Source of the DNA: Comamonas sp. SCN 65-56
GTDB taxonomy: Bacteria; Pseudomonadota; Gammaproteobacteria; Burkholderiales; Burkholderiaceae_C
NCBI RefSeq assembly: GCF_001724135.1
Contig: NZ_MEDS01000005.1
Coordinates: 81,933-145,932 of the forward strand
Length of the DNA: 64,000 nucleotides
Reading direction: 5' to 3'
Below, in pieces: positions 16,807 to 25,476 of the stretch. Positions within the stretch are counted from its first letter, which is position 1, and each line of letters opens with the position of its first letter. Below the pieces are notes generated by a model. It did not search any database. It saw nothing but the letters and a program-made list of their open reading frames with translations, and was not told the DNA's origin. The position numbers were made by a program, and so were the translations under genes.

Positions 16807-19071
16807 ATGCAACATCACCATGAATCGGGCGCTTCAAGCGCTCTGACGGAACCCTTGGCGGGGGGTTGGCAAGGCGTCCTCGCATCCAGCGAAAACGTGC
16901 TGGCGGTGCTGGAGGTTGACCTCAGCAGCGAATTGCGCTTTGCCCGTGCCAGCCTGCTGCTGACCTCGCAGCGCCTGCTGGCGCGCGATGCCCAGGGGCG
17001 GGTGCAGGAATGGGCGCTGGCGCAGGGCCAGACGCTGCAGGAGTTCGATGCCGGCGGCGTCGGCACGCTGGAATTGCACGATGGCGATGGCCGGCAGGCG
17101 CTGTGGCGCTTCACGCTCTCCCGCCATCCGCAGGCGCTGGAGTTCCAGCAGCACTTTGCGCGCTGCATCGCGCACCTGGGCCGTCCGCACGCGCTCGCGG
17201 CGCTCCAGGCACAGGCTCCGCGGTGCCCACAGTGCCATGCCCTGCTGCCCGAGGGCAGCGAAGAATGCCCTGCCTGCGCGCCCACGGAAGAGGAGGCCGC
17301 CGCCTCCGGCTGGGTGCTGCTGCGCCTGTGGCGCTTTGCCAGGCCTTACCAGGGCAAGCTGCTGCTGGGCTTTGTGCTCACGCTGCTGTCCACCGCAGCC
17401 ACGCTGGTGCCGCCCTACCTCACCATCCCGCTGATGGACGATGTGCTGATTCCTTACCAGGACGGCAAAAGCATTCCGGTGTCCACCGTGGCGCTGTACC
17501 TGAGCGGGCTGCTGGCGGCCTCGCTCTTTGCCTGGGCGCTGGGCTGGGCGCGCACCTATGTGCTGGCGCTGGTGTCCGAGCGCATCGGCGCCGATCTGCG
17601 CACCGCCACCTACGAGCATTTGCTGCGCCTGTCACTCGATTACTTCGGCAGCAAGCGCACCGGCGATCTGATGGCGCGCATCGGTTCCGAGACTGACCGT
17701 ATCAACGTCTTCCTCTCGCTGCATGCGCTGGATTTCGCCACCGACGTGCTCATGATGGTCATGACGGCGGTGATTCTGGTCTCGATCAACCCCTGGCTGG
17801 CGCTGGTCACGCTGGTGCCGCTGCCCTTCATCGCCTGGATGATCCATGCCGTGCGTGACCGTTTGCGCACCGGCTTTGAAAAAATGGACCGGCTGTGGAG
17901 CGAGGTCACCAACGTGCTGGCCGACACCATTCCCGGCATCCGCGTCGTCAAGGCCTTCGCCCAGGAGGCGCGCGAGGCCGAGCGCTTTCGCGTCGCCAAC
18001 CAGCGCAACCTGGCGGCCAACGATCGATTGAACAAGACCTGGAGCCTGTTCTCGCCCACGGTCACGCTGCTCACCGAAATCGGCCTGCTGGTGGTTTGGG
18101 CCTTCGGCATCTGGCTGGTGGCGCATGAGCAGATCACCGTCGGTGTGCTGACCGCGTTCCTGGCCTACATCGGACGCTTCTACACCCGGCTCGATTCGAT
18201 GAGCCGCATCGTTTCAGTGACGCAGAAGGCGGCGGCCGGCGCCAAGCGCATCTTTGACATCCTGGACCACGTGAGCAACGTGCCCGACCCGGCCAATCCG
18301 GTGCGTCTGCCGCGCATCCAGGGTGCCATCGACCTGGAAAACGTGGTGTTTCGCTACGGCAGCCGCACGGTGGTGAAGAACGTTTCGCTGTCGATTCGCC
18401 CCGGCGAGATGATTGGCCTGGTCGGCCACAGCGGCTCGGGCAAGAGCACGCTGGTCAACCTGATCAGCCGCTTTTCCGATGTGGCGGATGGCTCCATCAG
18501 CGTCGATGGCGTCGATATCCGCCGCATGGCGGTGGCCGATTGGCGCCGCCACATCGGCCTGGTGCTGCAGGAGCCCTTCCTGTTCTTTGGCAGCATCGCC
18601 GAGAACATCGCCTACGGCAAGCCCGAGGCGACGCGCGCCGAGATCATCGCCGCCGCGCGCGCCGCGCATGCGCACGACTTCATCCTGCGCCTGCCGCTGG
18701 GCTATGACTCGCTGGTGGGCGAGCGCGGCCAGGGGCTTTCGGGCGGCGAGCGCCAGCGCATCAGCATTGCCCGTGCGCTGCTGATCGATCCGCGCGTGCT
18801 GATCCTGGACGAAGCGACGTCCGCTGTCGATACCGAGACCGAGAAGGAAATCCAGCGCGCGCTGGACAACCTGGTGCAGGGCCGCACCACGATCGCCATT
18901 GCCCACCGCCTTTCCACGCTGCGCAAGGCGGACCGCCTGGTGGTGATGGACCGCGGCGAAATCGTGGAGATCGGTCCGCACGATGAACTCATGGCGCGCG
19001 AAGGCGCCTATTGGCGCTTGTATCAGGCGCAGGCCCGGCGCGAAGCCGAAGTGGAAGGAGCCGCCGCATGA
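16807..19071 (+). CDS. Cyanophycin-associated ABC transporter (fused permease-ATPase)
   Basis: This is a 754-residue type I exporter half-transporter. It has an unusual N-terminal soluble region of about 170 residues ending in a zinc-ribbon-like CPQC-x12-CPAC (about 139-157), then a six-helix membrane domain (about 180-480), then an ATPase with Walker A GHSGSGKSTL (about 540), LSGGERQRIS (about 645) and Walker B VLILDEATSA. It is divergent from cphA' and coupled to a DUF1854 gene, an association known for cyanophycin loci. The substrate is unknown; a role in moving cyanophycin building blocks or products is inferred from context only. The start at 16807 is the first ATG clear of the divergent promoter region. 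Confidence 0.85.
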   Translation: MQHHHESGASSALTEPLAGGWQGVLASSENVLAVLEVDLSSELRFARASLLLTSQRLLARDAQGRVQEWALAQGQTLQEFDAGGVGTLELHDGDGRQALWRFTLSRHPQALEFQQHFARCIAHLGRPHALAALQAQAPRCPQCHALLPEGSEECPACAPTEEEAAASGWVLLRLWRFARPYQGKLLLGFVLTLLSTAATLVPPYLTIPLMDDVLIPYQDGKSIPVSTVALYLSGLLAASLFAWALGWARTYVLALVSERIGADLRTATYEHLLRLSLDYFGSKRTGDLMARIGSETDRINVFLSLHALDFATDVLMMVMTAVILVSINPWLALVTLVPLPFIAWMIHAVRDRLRTGFEKMDRLWSEVTNVLADTIPGIRVVKAFAQEAREAERFRVANQRNLAANDRLNKTWSLFSPTVTLLTEIGLLVVWAFGIWLVAHEQITVGVLTAFLAYIGRFYTRLDSMSRIVSVTQKAAAGAKRIFDILDHVSNVPDPANPVRLPRIQGAIDLENVVFRYGSRTVVKNVSLSIRPGEMIGLVGHSGSGKSTLVNLISRFSDVADGSISVDGVDIRRMAVADWRRHIGLVLQEPFLFFGSIAENIAYGKPEATRAEIIAAARAAHAHDFILRLPLGYDSLVGERGQGLSGGERQRISIARALLIDPRVLILDEATSAVDTETEKEIQRALDNLVQGRTTIAIAHRLSTLRKADRLVVMDRGEIVEIGPHDELMAREGAYWRLYQAQARREAEVEGAAA

Positions 19072-19538
19072 GCCGTCTGTTTGAACTGGTGCGCAACGCC
19101 CACGGTCGCTTGGTGCTGCACCTGGCCGATGGCAGCGAGCATGTTGGCGTGATACCGGTGCGCGCGTTTCCGATCACCGCGTCCGATGAGGGGCTTTCCC
19201 TCGTCGGCGCCGAAGGCAGCGAGCTGCTCTGGATTGATCGGCTGGATGCGCTGCCCGGCGCCGTGCGTGCACTGATCGAGGAAGACCTCGTCGCGCGTGA
19301 ATTCCTGCCAACGATTGAGCGGATCGTGTCGGTGTCCAGCTTTTCCACGCCCAGCACCTGGCAGCTGGAGACCGACAAGGGCCCGGCCACATTGGTGCTC
19401 AAGGGCGAGGAAGACATCCGGCGCCTGGCCAAACGCACGCAGCTGCGCATCAGCGCCAGCGACGGCGTGCAGTTCCAGATTCCGGACATCAACCGGCTGG
19501 ACAAATCTTCGCGCAAATTGTTGGAGCGGTTTTTATAG
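19068..19538 (+). CDS. Cyanophycin-associated DUF1854 protein
   Basis: This 156-residue soluble protein of the DUF1854 family begins MSRLFELVRNAHGRLVLHL and contains VEPIV-like core residues ERIVSVSSFSTPSTWQ and the C-terminal RISASDGVQFQIPDINRLD. No catalytic motif is recognised. The start overlaps the stop of the ABC transporter (ATGA), so the two are translationally coupled. The family occurs next to cphA and this type of transporter; its biochemical role is not known. Confidence 0.82.
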   Translation: MSRLFELVRNAHGRLVLHLADGSEHVGVIPVRAFPITASDEGLSLVGAEGSELLWIDRLDALPGAVRALIEEDLVAREFLPTIERIVSVSSFSTPSTWQLETDKGPATLVLKGEEDIRRLAKRTQLRISASDGVQFQIPDINRLDKSSRKLLERFL

Positions 19539-19566
19539 CGTTGGATGCGTGTCAGACAAGCGCAAA
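19534..19566. repeat. Dispersed stem-loop repeat after the DUF1854 gene
   Basis: The sequence ATAGCG...TGCGTGTCAGACAAGCGCAAA closely resembles the copy at 54720-54750. It lies in the gap after the stop of the DUF1854 gene. The rest of the gap (to 19730) is AT-richer and probably contains the promoter of the next gene, but no convincing -35/-10 pair was seen. Confidence 0.65.
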
Positions 19567-19730
19567 CGATAAATTTGACTTGCAATTGAACGTAACTTCG
19601 TCACCACGGGTTTACCCTTGTATTTGTAACCAAAACTAAAAAAACCTTCATTTCCCGGTTTGTTTGCCGTATTGCAGGTACGACGTAGTGCTAGCCCCGT
19701 CTAGCGCCCTCGCATTGGAGGAGCACAGCC

Positions 19731-20186
19731 ATGCCACTATCACCTGTAGAAAGAACGGCCGCCCACTGGACGCCGCAGCCGCAGAGCGACCTGTATTCCA
19801 CCGGGGCATCCGGGGCTGTGCCGGTGCGCCCGGTGAATGCCGTCAATGCGATGGCGTCCACGGATGAGCTCGGCGCGAGCGCCATCGTGCGCATCTCGGG
19901 CAAGACGGGTATTCCGGAAGCCATCCAGCACGACTGGACGCTGGCCCAGCCCGAGAAGGAAAAACCCAAGGTCGAGGAGCCGCCGCCGCGCGATCCGCCG
20001 CTGTACCAGCAGCTGATCGACATCGTGCAGTCGATGTGGCGCGCTAGCGGCAATGCGGTGCAGATGGCCGAAGAAATGAACCAGACCACGCTGGCCGACC
20101 GGCTGAACCAGCAGGTGCCGCCGCCGCCCAAGAGCGAGTCCGTCACCTACGCCGATCCATCGGTCAAGAAATCCGGGCGTCTGTAA
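19731..20186 (+). CDS. Hypothetical protein, Pro-rich
   Basis: This is a 151-residue protein with no family recognised. It is hydrophilic, with a proline/charged central stretch (EKEKPKVEEPPPRDPPLYQQ, about residues 83-102), a possible helix after it, and a second PPPPK segment near the C-terminus. There is no signal peptide or membrane helix. A strong Shine-Dalgarno (GGAGGA) lies 9 bases upstream of the ATG, which supports it as a real gene. It is followed by a clear terminator. Its neighbours do not reveal a role. Confidence 0.7.
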   Translation: MPLSPVERTAAHWTPQPQSDLYSTGASGAVPVRPVNAVNAMASTDELGASAIVRISGKTGIPEAIQHDWTLAQPEKEKPKVEEPPPRDPPLYQQLIDIVQSMWRASGNAVQMAEEMNQTTLADRLNQQVPPPPKSESVTYADPSVKKSGRL

Positions 20187-20243
20187 TCGGCAGGGTTTTT
20201 GGTGGGGAACAGCCCTTGTCGGCCTCGGGCCAGGGGGCTTTTG

Positions 20244-20271
20244 AAAAGCTAGCCAAGTGCTAGCTTTTTTT
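20244..20271. terminator. Bidirectional rho-independent terminator
   Basis: AAAAGCTAGC/GCTAGCTTTT (20244-20253 with 20259-20268) forms a 10-bp stem with a CAAGT loop, followed by three more T (to 20271). The A-run on the left makes it work for both convergent genes. It covers the stop codon of the 5'-nucleotidase gene. Confidence 0.9.
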
Positions 20272-21168
20272 CTGGACGCTGGCGCCGCTCACATGCCCCG
20301 CCGGCACATGCTGCGCGGCGCTCAGCACATGGCTGCGCTGGTCGTCAAAGAAAAAATCAGGCTCGAATTCGCGCAGGAACGGGCCTTTTTCCAGCCCGCC
20401 GAGGAACATCGCCTCATCCACCGTGATGCCCCAGTTGAGCAGCGTGCGTACCGCGCGCTCGTGCGCCGGGGCGCTGCGGGCGGTGACCAGCGCAGTGCGA
20501 ATGCGCATGGTCTGCGATGCCGCCGCCTGCTGCTGCAGGTGGTTGAGCGCGGCCAGCAGCGGCTTGAAGGGCCCGCTGGGCAGCGGGGTGGTGGCCAGCT
20601 GCGTTTCGTGCTGCACGAACGCCGGCAAGCCCCCTTCCTGATACACCCGCTCGGCTTCGTCGGAAAACAGCACCGCGTCGCCGTCGAAGGCGATGCGCAC
20701 CTCCTGCGGGTAGTGCTCGCCTGCGGGGCGCGATTCGGTCAGCACCCGCGCGGCCGGAAAACCCAGGCTCAGCGCCTGTTGCACGTCCTCGGCATTGGCC
20801 GAGAGAAACAGGTGCGCGCCCAGCGGGCGCAGGTAGGCAAACGGGTCTCTGCCGCGCGTGAACACGCCGCGCTCGATGTGCATGCCCGCCGCCTGGGCCG
20901 AGGCGAACACGCGCAGGCCGCTCGCCGGGTCGTTGCGTGAGAGCATGACCACTTCCACGCGTTGTTCTTCTTCGGTATTGAAGGCCAGCAGCTTCTTGAC
21001 CAGAGCCAGCGCCACGCCCGGGCCCGGCGGCTGCTGCACATGCGCGAGCTGGTAGTGCATGTAGCGTGCCTCGTCGCCGGTCTCGAACAGGCGGTTTTCC
21101 TCTTCGAAATCAAACAGCGCGCGCGAGGAAATCGCGACGACCAGCTTGCCGGTGAGTGTCTGGGGCAC
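20260..21168 (-). CDS. 5'-nucleotidase (cytosolic type I family)
   Basis: This 302-residue protein of the 5'-nucleotidase family (relatives of eukaryotic cN-I) hydrolyses nucleoside monophosphates. The family features seen are the N-terminal KLVVAISSRALFDFEEENR, VVMLSRNDPASGLRV, IAFDGDAVLFSDEAERVYQ and the C-terminal IRTALVTARSAPAHERAVRTL and EKGPFLREFEPDFFFDDQ. A GTG start at 21168 is proposed, two bases after the gspF stop, because the frame upstream is gspF sequence in another frame. It is probably co-transcribed with gspF. The start codon is uncertain. Confidence 0.8.
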   Translation of the reverse strand: MPQTLTGKLVVAISSRALFDFEEENRLFETGDEARYMHYQLAHVQQPPGPGVALALVKKLLAFNTEEEQRVEVVMLSRNDPASGLRVFASAQAAGMHIERGVFTRGRDPFAYLRPLGAHLFLSANAEDVQQALSLGFPAARVLTESRPAGEHYPQEVRIAFDGDAVLFSDEAERVYQEGGLPAFVQHETQLATTPLPSGPFKPLLAALNHLQQQAAASQTMRIRTALVTARSAPAHERAVRTLLNWGITVDEAMFLGGLEKGPFLREFEPDFFFDDQRSHVLSAAQHVPAGHVSGASVQKKS

Positions 21169-21170
21169 GG

Positions 21171-22394
21171 CTATTTGACGAACTGGTTGAGTTCGATGAT
21201 GGGTTGCAGCACCGCCAGCACGATGAGCATCACGATGAGACCCATGGAGACGATGAGCAGCGGCTCCAGAATGGTGGCCAGTTGCAGCGCCCGGCGCTGC
21301 ACCTCGTTGCCCATCTGGCGCGCGGCGCGCTCGAGCATCGTCGGCAACTGCCCGGTCTGCTCGCCCAGGCGCGCGAACATCGCCAGCAGCGACGGAAAGC
21401 GCCTGGTGCGGGCGAGGGCCGAGGCCAGCGGCGCGCCTTCGCGTACCAGCGTGAGCGCGGCCAGCGCGTCGGCGCGCAGCGCCTGGTTGGAGAGCGTCTC
21501 GGCCGCCGCCTGCAAGGCTTTCAGGATGGGCACGCCCGCCCCCGCGAGCATACCCAGCGTGCTGGCAAAACGCGCCGCGTTGTAGCCGCGCGCCAGGCGC
21601 CCGAGGATGGGCAGACGCAGCCACCAACCATCGAAAGTTTCACGAAATCCAGCATTTGCCAGCACCAGGCGGGCGCCCGTAGCTATCACCACAATAGCAA
21701 TCAGCACTGCCCAACCGTAGCTGCGCACGAAGTCGCTGATGCTGAGCATGATGACGGTGAGCAGCGGCAACGCCCGCTTGCTGCCGGCAAACACGCTCGC
21801 CACCTGCGGCACCACGTAACCCACCAGAAACAGCACGATGGCGATCGCCACCACGGTGACGATGGCCGGATACAGCGCCGCGCCGACCAGCTTGGCGCGC
21901 AGTTGCTGGCGCTCTTCCAGGTCGTCGGCCAGGCGCTCGAGTACCTGCGCCAAGCCGCCGCTGGCCTCTCCCGCGCCAATCACCGCGCAGTAAATCGGCG
22001 AGAACTCGCGCGGAAACTGCGCCAGCGCGCGGGCGAAGGGACTGCCGGCGTTGACCTCGGCGCGCAGCGAAGCGAGCAGGTGGCGCTGGCGCTCGTCGTC
22101 GGCTTCGTCGGCGAGAGCAGTGAGAGCGCGTTCGAGTTGCAGGCCGGAGCCCACCAGCCCGGCGAGCTGGCGCGTCCAGACGGCGAGCGTGGTGGGGTTG
22201 AACACCGGGTGGGTGAAGAGCCGCTCGCCCAGCGATGTGCTGGTGGCGCTGCCGCTGGCCAGCGTTTGCACCTCCAGCGGCACGAGCGACTGCGCGCGCA
22301 GCAGGCTGCGCGCGGAACGCGCGGTGTCCGCCTCCAGCGTGCCGCGGCGCACGCGGCCCTCGCTGTCCAGAGCTTCAAACGAGAACGCGGGCAT
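21171..22394 (-). CDS. gspF: Type II secretion inner-membrane platform protein GspF
   Basis: GspF is the polytopic inner-membrane protein of the type II secretion system that works with the GspE ATPase. The 407-residue product begins MPAFSFEALDSEGRVRRGTL, has two homologous T2SSF domains (about 70-190 and 275-400) and hydrophobic helices at about 170-195, 215-245 and 375-400. It is separated from gspE by a luciferase-like monooxygenase gene and a convergent ybhB-like gene, unlike the usual D-E-F order. Confidence 0.95.
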   Translation of the reverse strand: MPAFSFEALDSEGRVRRGTLEADTARSARSLLRAQSLVPLEVQTLASGSATSTSLGERLFTHPVFNPTTLAVWTRQLAGLVGSGLQLERALTALADEADDERQRHLLASLRAEVNAGSPFARALAQFPREFSPIYCAVIGAGEASGGLAQVLERLADDLEERQQLRAKLVGAALYPAIVTVVAIAIVLFLVGYVVPQVASVFAGSKRALPLLTVIMLSISDFVRSYGWAVLIAIVVIATGARLVLANAGFRETFDGWWLRLPILGRLARGYNAARFASTLGMLAGAGVPILKALQAAAETLSNQALRADALAALTLVREGAPLASALARTRRFPSLLAMFARLGEQTGQLPTMLERAARQMGNEVQRRALQLATILEPLLIVSMGLIVMLIVLAVLQPIIELNQFVK

Positions 22395-22423
22395 GGTGGC
22401 GCAATGGTAAAGCGCGCCGCGCC

Positions 22424-23413
22424 CTATGCGTTGGCCTGGGCGGCGATTTCCAGCGAGAGAAGGCGCAGGTCGGCATCAAAGACATCACTCACCAGCATGA
22501 ACTCGTCGGCACGCGTGGCTTCATGGATGGCGGCAAAGCCTTCGCGCACCGTCTCGGGGCCGCCGATCACGGCGAGCGCCAGGAAGTCGGCGATCGCCGC
22601 GCGTTCGGGCTCGCCCAGCTGTGCCAGAAAATCGCGCACCGGCGGCGCCAGCAGCCCGCGCCGCCCGGTGATGATGCCCAGCACGCGCTGAAAGGTGCTG
22701 CTGGCCAGGTAGCTGGCCTCGTCGTCGGTGGGCGCGGCGATCACCGGCACGCCGACCATCACGTACGGCTTGGCCAGCACCTTGGATGGCTTGAACAGTC
22801 GCCGGTACATCTCTATCGCGGGTGCCAGCAGGCGCGGCGCGAAGTGCGAGGCAAAGGCGTAGGGCAGGCCCTTCTCGGCCGCGAGCTGCGCCGAGAACAG
22901 GCTGGAGCCCAGCAGCCAGATCGGCACCTCGGTGCCGGCGCCGGGCACGGCGGTGATCGCCTGCCCGGGTTGCGCCGGGCCGAGCAGGCGCTGCAACTCG
23001 CTCACGTCGCGCGGAAAGTCGGCCTCCGTCTCGACCCGGTCGCGGCGCAGCGCGCGCATGGTGGCGCGGTCGGTGCCCGGCGCGCGCCCCAGGCCCAGGT
23101 CGATGCGGCCGGGGTAGATGGAGGCGAGCGTGCCGAAGGCCTCGGCGACGACCAGCGGCGCATGGTTGGGCAGCATCACGCCGCCCGAGCCGACGCGGAT
23201 GCGTGAGGTGGCGCCCGCAACATGGCCAACCAGCACTGCGGTGGCGGAACTGGCAATGCCGGGCATGTTGTGGTGTTCGGCCAGCCAGTAGCGCGCAAAA
23301 CCCAGTTCCTCGGCTTTGCGCGCGGTGCGCACGGCGGTCGCGATCGCCTCGGCGGGCGTGCCGCCCTCGCGCACGGCCACCAGATCAAGCATGGAAAGTT
23401 GCGGCTTCTTCAT
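22424..23413 (-). CDS. Luciferase-like flavin-dependent monooxygenase
   Basis: This 329-residue LLM-class oxidoreductase (YhbW/MsnO8-like group) has a TIM barrel fold expected to bind reduced FMN. Motifs: [54 protein letters not shown] and [13 protein letters not shown]. The substrate cannot be deduced. The start ATG at 23413 gives the family N-terminus; a longer open frame upstream overlaps the divergent gene. It lies between gspE and gspF with a 29-base gap to gspF, so it may be co-transcribed with gspF. Confidence 0.9.
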   Translation of the reverse strand: MKKPQLSMLDLVAVREGGTPAEAIATAVRTARKAEELGFARYWLAEHHNMPGIASSATAVLVGHVAGATSRIRVGSGGVMLPNHAPLVVAEAFGTLASIYPGRIDLGLGRAPGTDRATMRALRRDRVETEADFPRDVSELQRLLGPAQPGQAITAVPGAGTEVPIWLLGSSLFSAQLAAEKGLPYAFASHFAPRLLAPAIEMYRRLFKPSKVLAKPYVMVGVPVIAAPTDDEASYLASSTFQRVLGIITGRRGLLAPPVRDFLAQLGEPERAAIADFLALAVIGGPETVREGFAAIHEATRADEFMLVSDVFDADLRLLSLEIAAQANA

Positions 23414-23493
23414 GGTGGTCGATTGTGCCGTCTGCTGTGCGGTTTCCGCTGCAGTGCCCATAATGCCCGACGTAGCAACCACGGAGACCGACG

Positions 23494-23982
23494 ATGGCTT
23501 TGGTGTTGACGAGTACCGATGTGGCCGAGCAGCAGACGCTGGCCAAGACCTTTGTACACAGCGCGATGGGCGCGGGCGGTGACAACGTCTCGCCCGAGCT
23601 TGCCTGGAGCGGCGCGCCCGAGGGCACGAAGAGCTTCGCGTTGACGATGTACGACCCGGATGCGCCCACCGGCTCGGGTTGGTGGCACTGGGTGGTGTAC
23701 GACATTCCCGCCAGCTGCACATCGCTGCCGCGCGGCGCGGGCAATCCGGGTGGGGCACTGCCCGACGGGGCTCAACTGGGGCGCACCGATTTTGGCAGCA
23801 AGGAATACGGCGGTGCCGCGCCTCCGCCCGGGCATGGGCCGCACCGCTACATCTTCACGCTGCATGCGCTGAATGTGGACAAGCTCGATGTGCCAGGCGA
23901 CGCCTCGGCGGCGTATGTCGGCTTCATGATTCACTTCGCCAGGCTGGGCGAGGCGAAGTTGACGGCGAAGTACGAGCGCTGA
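23494..23982 (+). CDS. YbhB/YbcL family (PEBP-like) protein
   Basis: This is a 162-residue phosphatidylethanolamine-binding-protein-like (Raf kinase inhibitor-like) protein. The family motifs [19 protein letters not shown] (about 52-70) and [12 protein letters not shown] (about 112-123) are complete. There is no signal peptide, so it is cytoplasmic. The bacterial role is unclear. It is divergent from the monooxygenase gene (80-base gap) and convergent with gspE. Confidence 0.92.
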   Translation: MALVLTSTDVAEQQTLAKTFVHSAMGAGGDNVSPELAWSGAPEGTKSFALTMYDPDAPTGSGWWHWVVYDIPASCTSLPRGAGNPGGALPDGAQLGRTDFGSKEYGGAAPPPGHGPHRYIFTLHALNVDKLDVPGDASAAYVGFMIHFARLGEAKLTAKYER

Positions 23983-23997
23983 AAGCCCCCATCCCCA

Positions 23998-24018
23998 CCT
24001 TCTCCCAGAGGGGGAAGG
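23998..24018. repeat. C-rich/G-rich palindrome between ybhB-like gene and gspE
   Basis: CCTTCTCCC/GGGGGAAGG with an AGA loop forms a 9-bp stem with one G-U. It resembles the palindromes at 33752-33772 and 33835-33855 and lies between two convergent genes, so it may serve as a terminator or belong to a dispersed intergenic repeat family. Confidence 0.6.
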
Positions 24019-24075
24019 AGTAGAAACGGATCCAGTTGCGTGTCACCGTGCTTGACTTTCTTGGCAAAGACACGC

Positions 24076-25464
24076 TCAGTCGCGCGTCACGCGCAGCACT
24101 TCCTCGCGGCTGGTGATGCCTGCCGCGATCAGGCGTTCGGCGTCTTCGCGCATCAGCTGCATGCCCGCGGCTTGCGCCTGCGCACGGATGTCGGTCTCGG
24201 GGGCCTGGCGGTGGATCAGCGCGCGGATGGCATCATCGACGGTCAGCAGCTCGAACACGCCGGTGCGGCCCTGGTAGCCGGTCTGGCCGCAGGCGTCGCA
24301 GCCCGCGCCGTGGCAGGCGGTGCAGAGCTTGCGCACCAGGCGCTGCGCGAGGGCCCCCAAGAGCGATGAGGCCAGCAAGAATGGCTCCACGCCCATGTCC
24401 GTGAGGCGCGTGACGGCGCTCGCGGCGTCATTGGTGTGCAGCGTCGCGAGCACCAGGTGGCCGGTGAGACTGGCCTGAATCGCGATCTGCGCGGTTTCGA
24501 AGTCGCGGATTTCGCCGATCATGATCACGTCCGGGTCCTGGCGCAGGATGGCGCGCAGCGCCTTGGCGAAGGTGAGCTCGATGCGCGCGTTCACCTGCGT
24601 CTGACCGACGCCGGGCAGCTCGTACTCGATCGGATCTTCCACCGTCATGATGTTGCTGCGCGCGGCGTCCAGGCGCGAGAGCGCGGCGTACAGCGTGGTC
24701 GTCTTGCCCGAGCCGGTCGGGCCGGTCACCAGGAGGATGCCGTGCGGCTGCGTGATCAGGTGCTCGAACTGCGCCAGCACCGTGCCCTGCATGCCCACCG
24801 CCTCCAGGCTGAGTTTGCTCGCGCTTTTGTCGAGCAGCCGCAGCACCGCGCGCTCGCCGTGGGCGTTGGGCAGGGTGGAGACGCGCACGTCGATGGCGCG
24901 TGTGCCCAGCCGCAGGCTGATGCGGCCATCCTGCGGCAGGCGCTTTTCGGCGATGTCGAGGTCCGCCATGATCTTCAGGCGGCTGATGAGGGCGGCGTGC
25001 AGCGCGCGGTTGGGCTGCACCACCTCGCGCAGCTGGCCGTCGACGCGAAAGCGCACGCTGGAATGGCGCTCGTAGGGCTCGATGTGGATGTCGCTCGCGC
25101 CGTCGCGCGCCGCCTGCGTGAGCAGCGCGTTGAGCATGCGGATGATGGGCGCGTCGCCCGCGCTCTCCAGCAGGTCTTCGACGGCGGGCAGCTCCTGCAT
25201 CATGCGCGAGAGATCGGCTTCTTCCTCGACCTCGCTGACCACGGTGGCGGCGCTCGATTCGCCCTGGGCGTAGGCGGCACTGATGCGCTGCGCCAGCTCG
25301 GCTGCAGGTGCCTGCTGCAGCAGCACCGACGGGTATTTGCGCAGCACCTCGGAGAGCGGCCCGGGCTGGGGCGCCGGGCCATGCCAGAGCAGCAACTGCC
25401 CGCCGTCTTCCTCCAGCAGCAGCTGGCTGGCGCGGGCAAAGGCGTAGGGCAGGGGGTAGCGCAT
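24076..25464 (-). CDS. gspE: Type II secretion ATPase GspE
   Basis: GspE is the hexameric cytoplasmic ATPase that drives pseudopilus assembly. The 462-residue product has [11 protein letters not shown] (N2 domain), Walker [16 protein letters not shown] (about 248), the Asp box [17 protein letters not shown], Walker [17 protein letters not shown], the His box [14 protein letters not shown], and the tetracysteine zinc motif [13 protein letters not shown] (about 387-399). It is somewhat short at the N-terminus compared with the longest homologues. It follows gspD after 12 bases. Confidence 0.96.
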   Translation of the reverse strand: MRYPLPYAFARASQLLLEEDGGQLLLWHGPAPQPGPLSEVLRKYPSVLLQQAPAAELAQRISAAYAQGESSAATVVSEVEEEADLSRMMQELPAVEDLLESAGDAPIIRMLNALLTQAARDGASDIHIEPYERHSSVRFRVDGQLREVVQPNRALHAALISRLKIMADLDIAEKRLPQDGRISLRLGTRAIDVRVSTLPNAHGERAVLRLLDKSASKLSLEAVGMQGTVLAQFEHLITQPHGILLVTGPTGSGKTTTLYAALSRLDAARSNIMTVEDPIEYELPGVGQTQVNARIELTFAKALRAILRQDPDVIMIGEIRDFETAQIAIQASLTGHLVLATLHTNDAASAVTRLTDMGVEPFLLASSLLGALAQRLVRKLCTACHGAGCDACGQTGYQGRTGVFELLTVDDAIRALIHRQAPETDIRAQAQAAGMQLMREDAERLIAAGITSREEVLRVTRD

Positions 25465-25476
25465 GGCGGTGATGGG

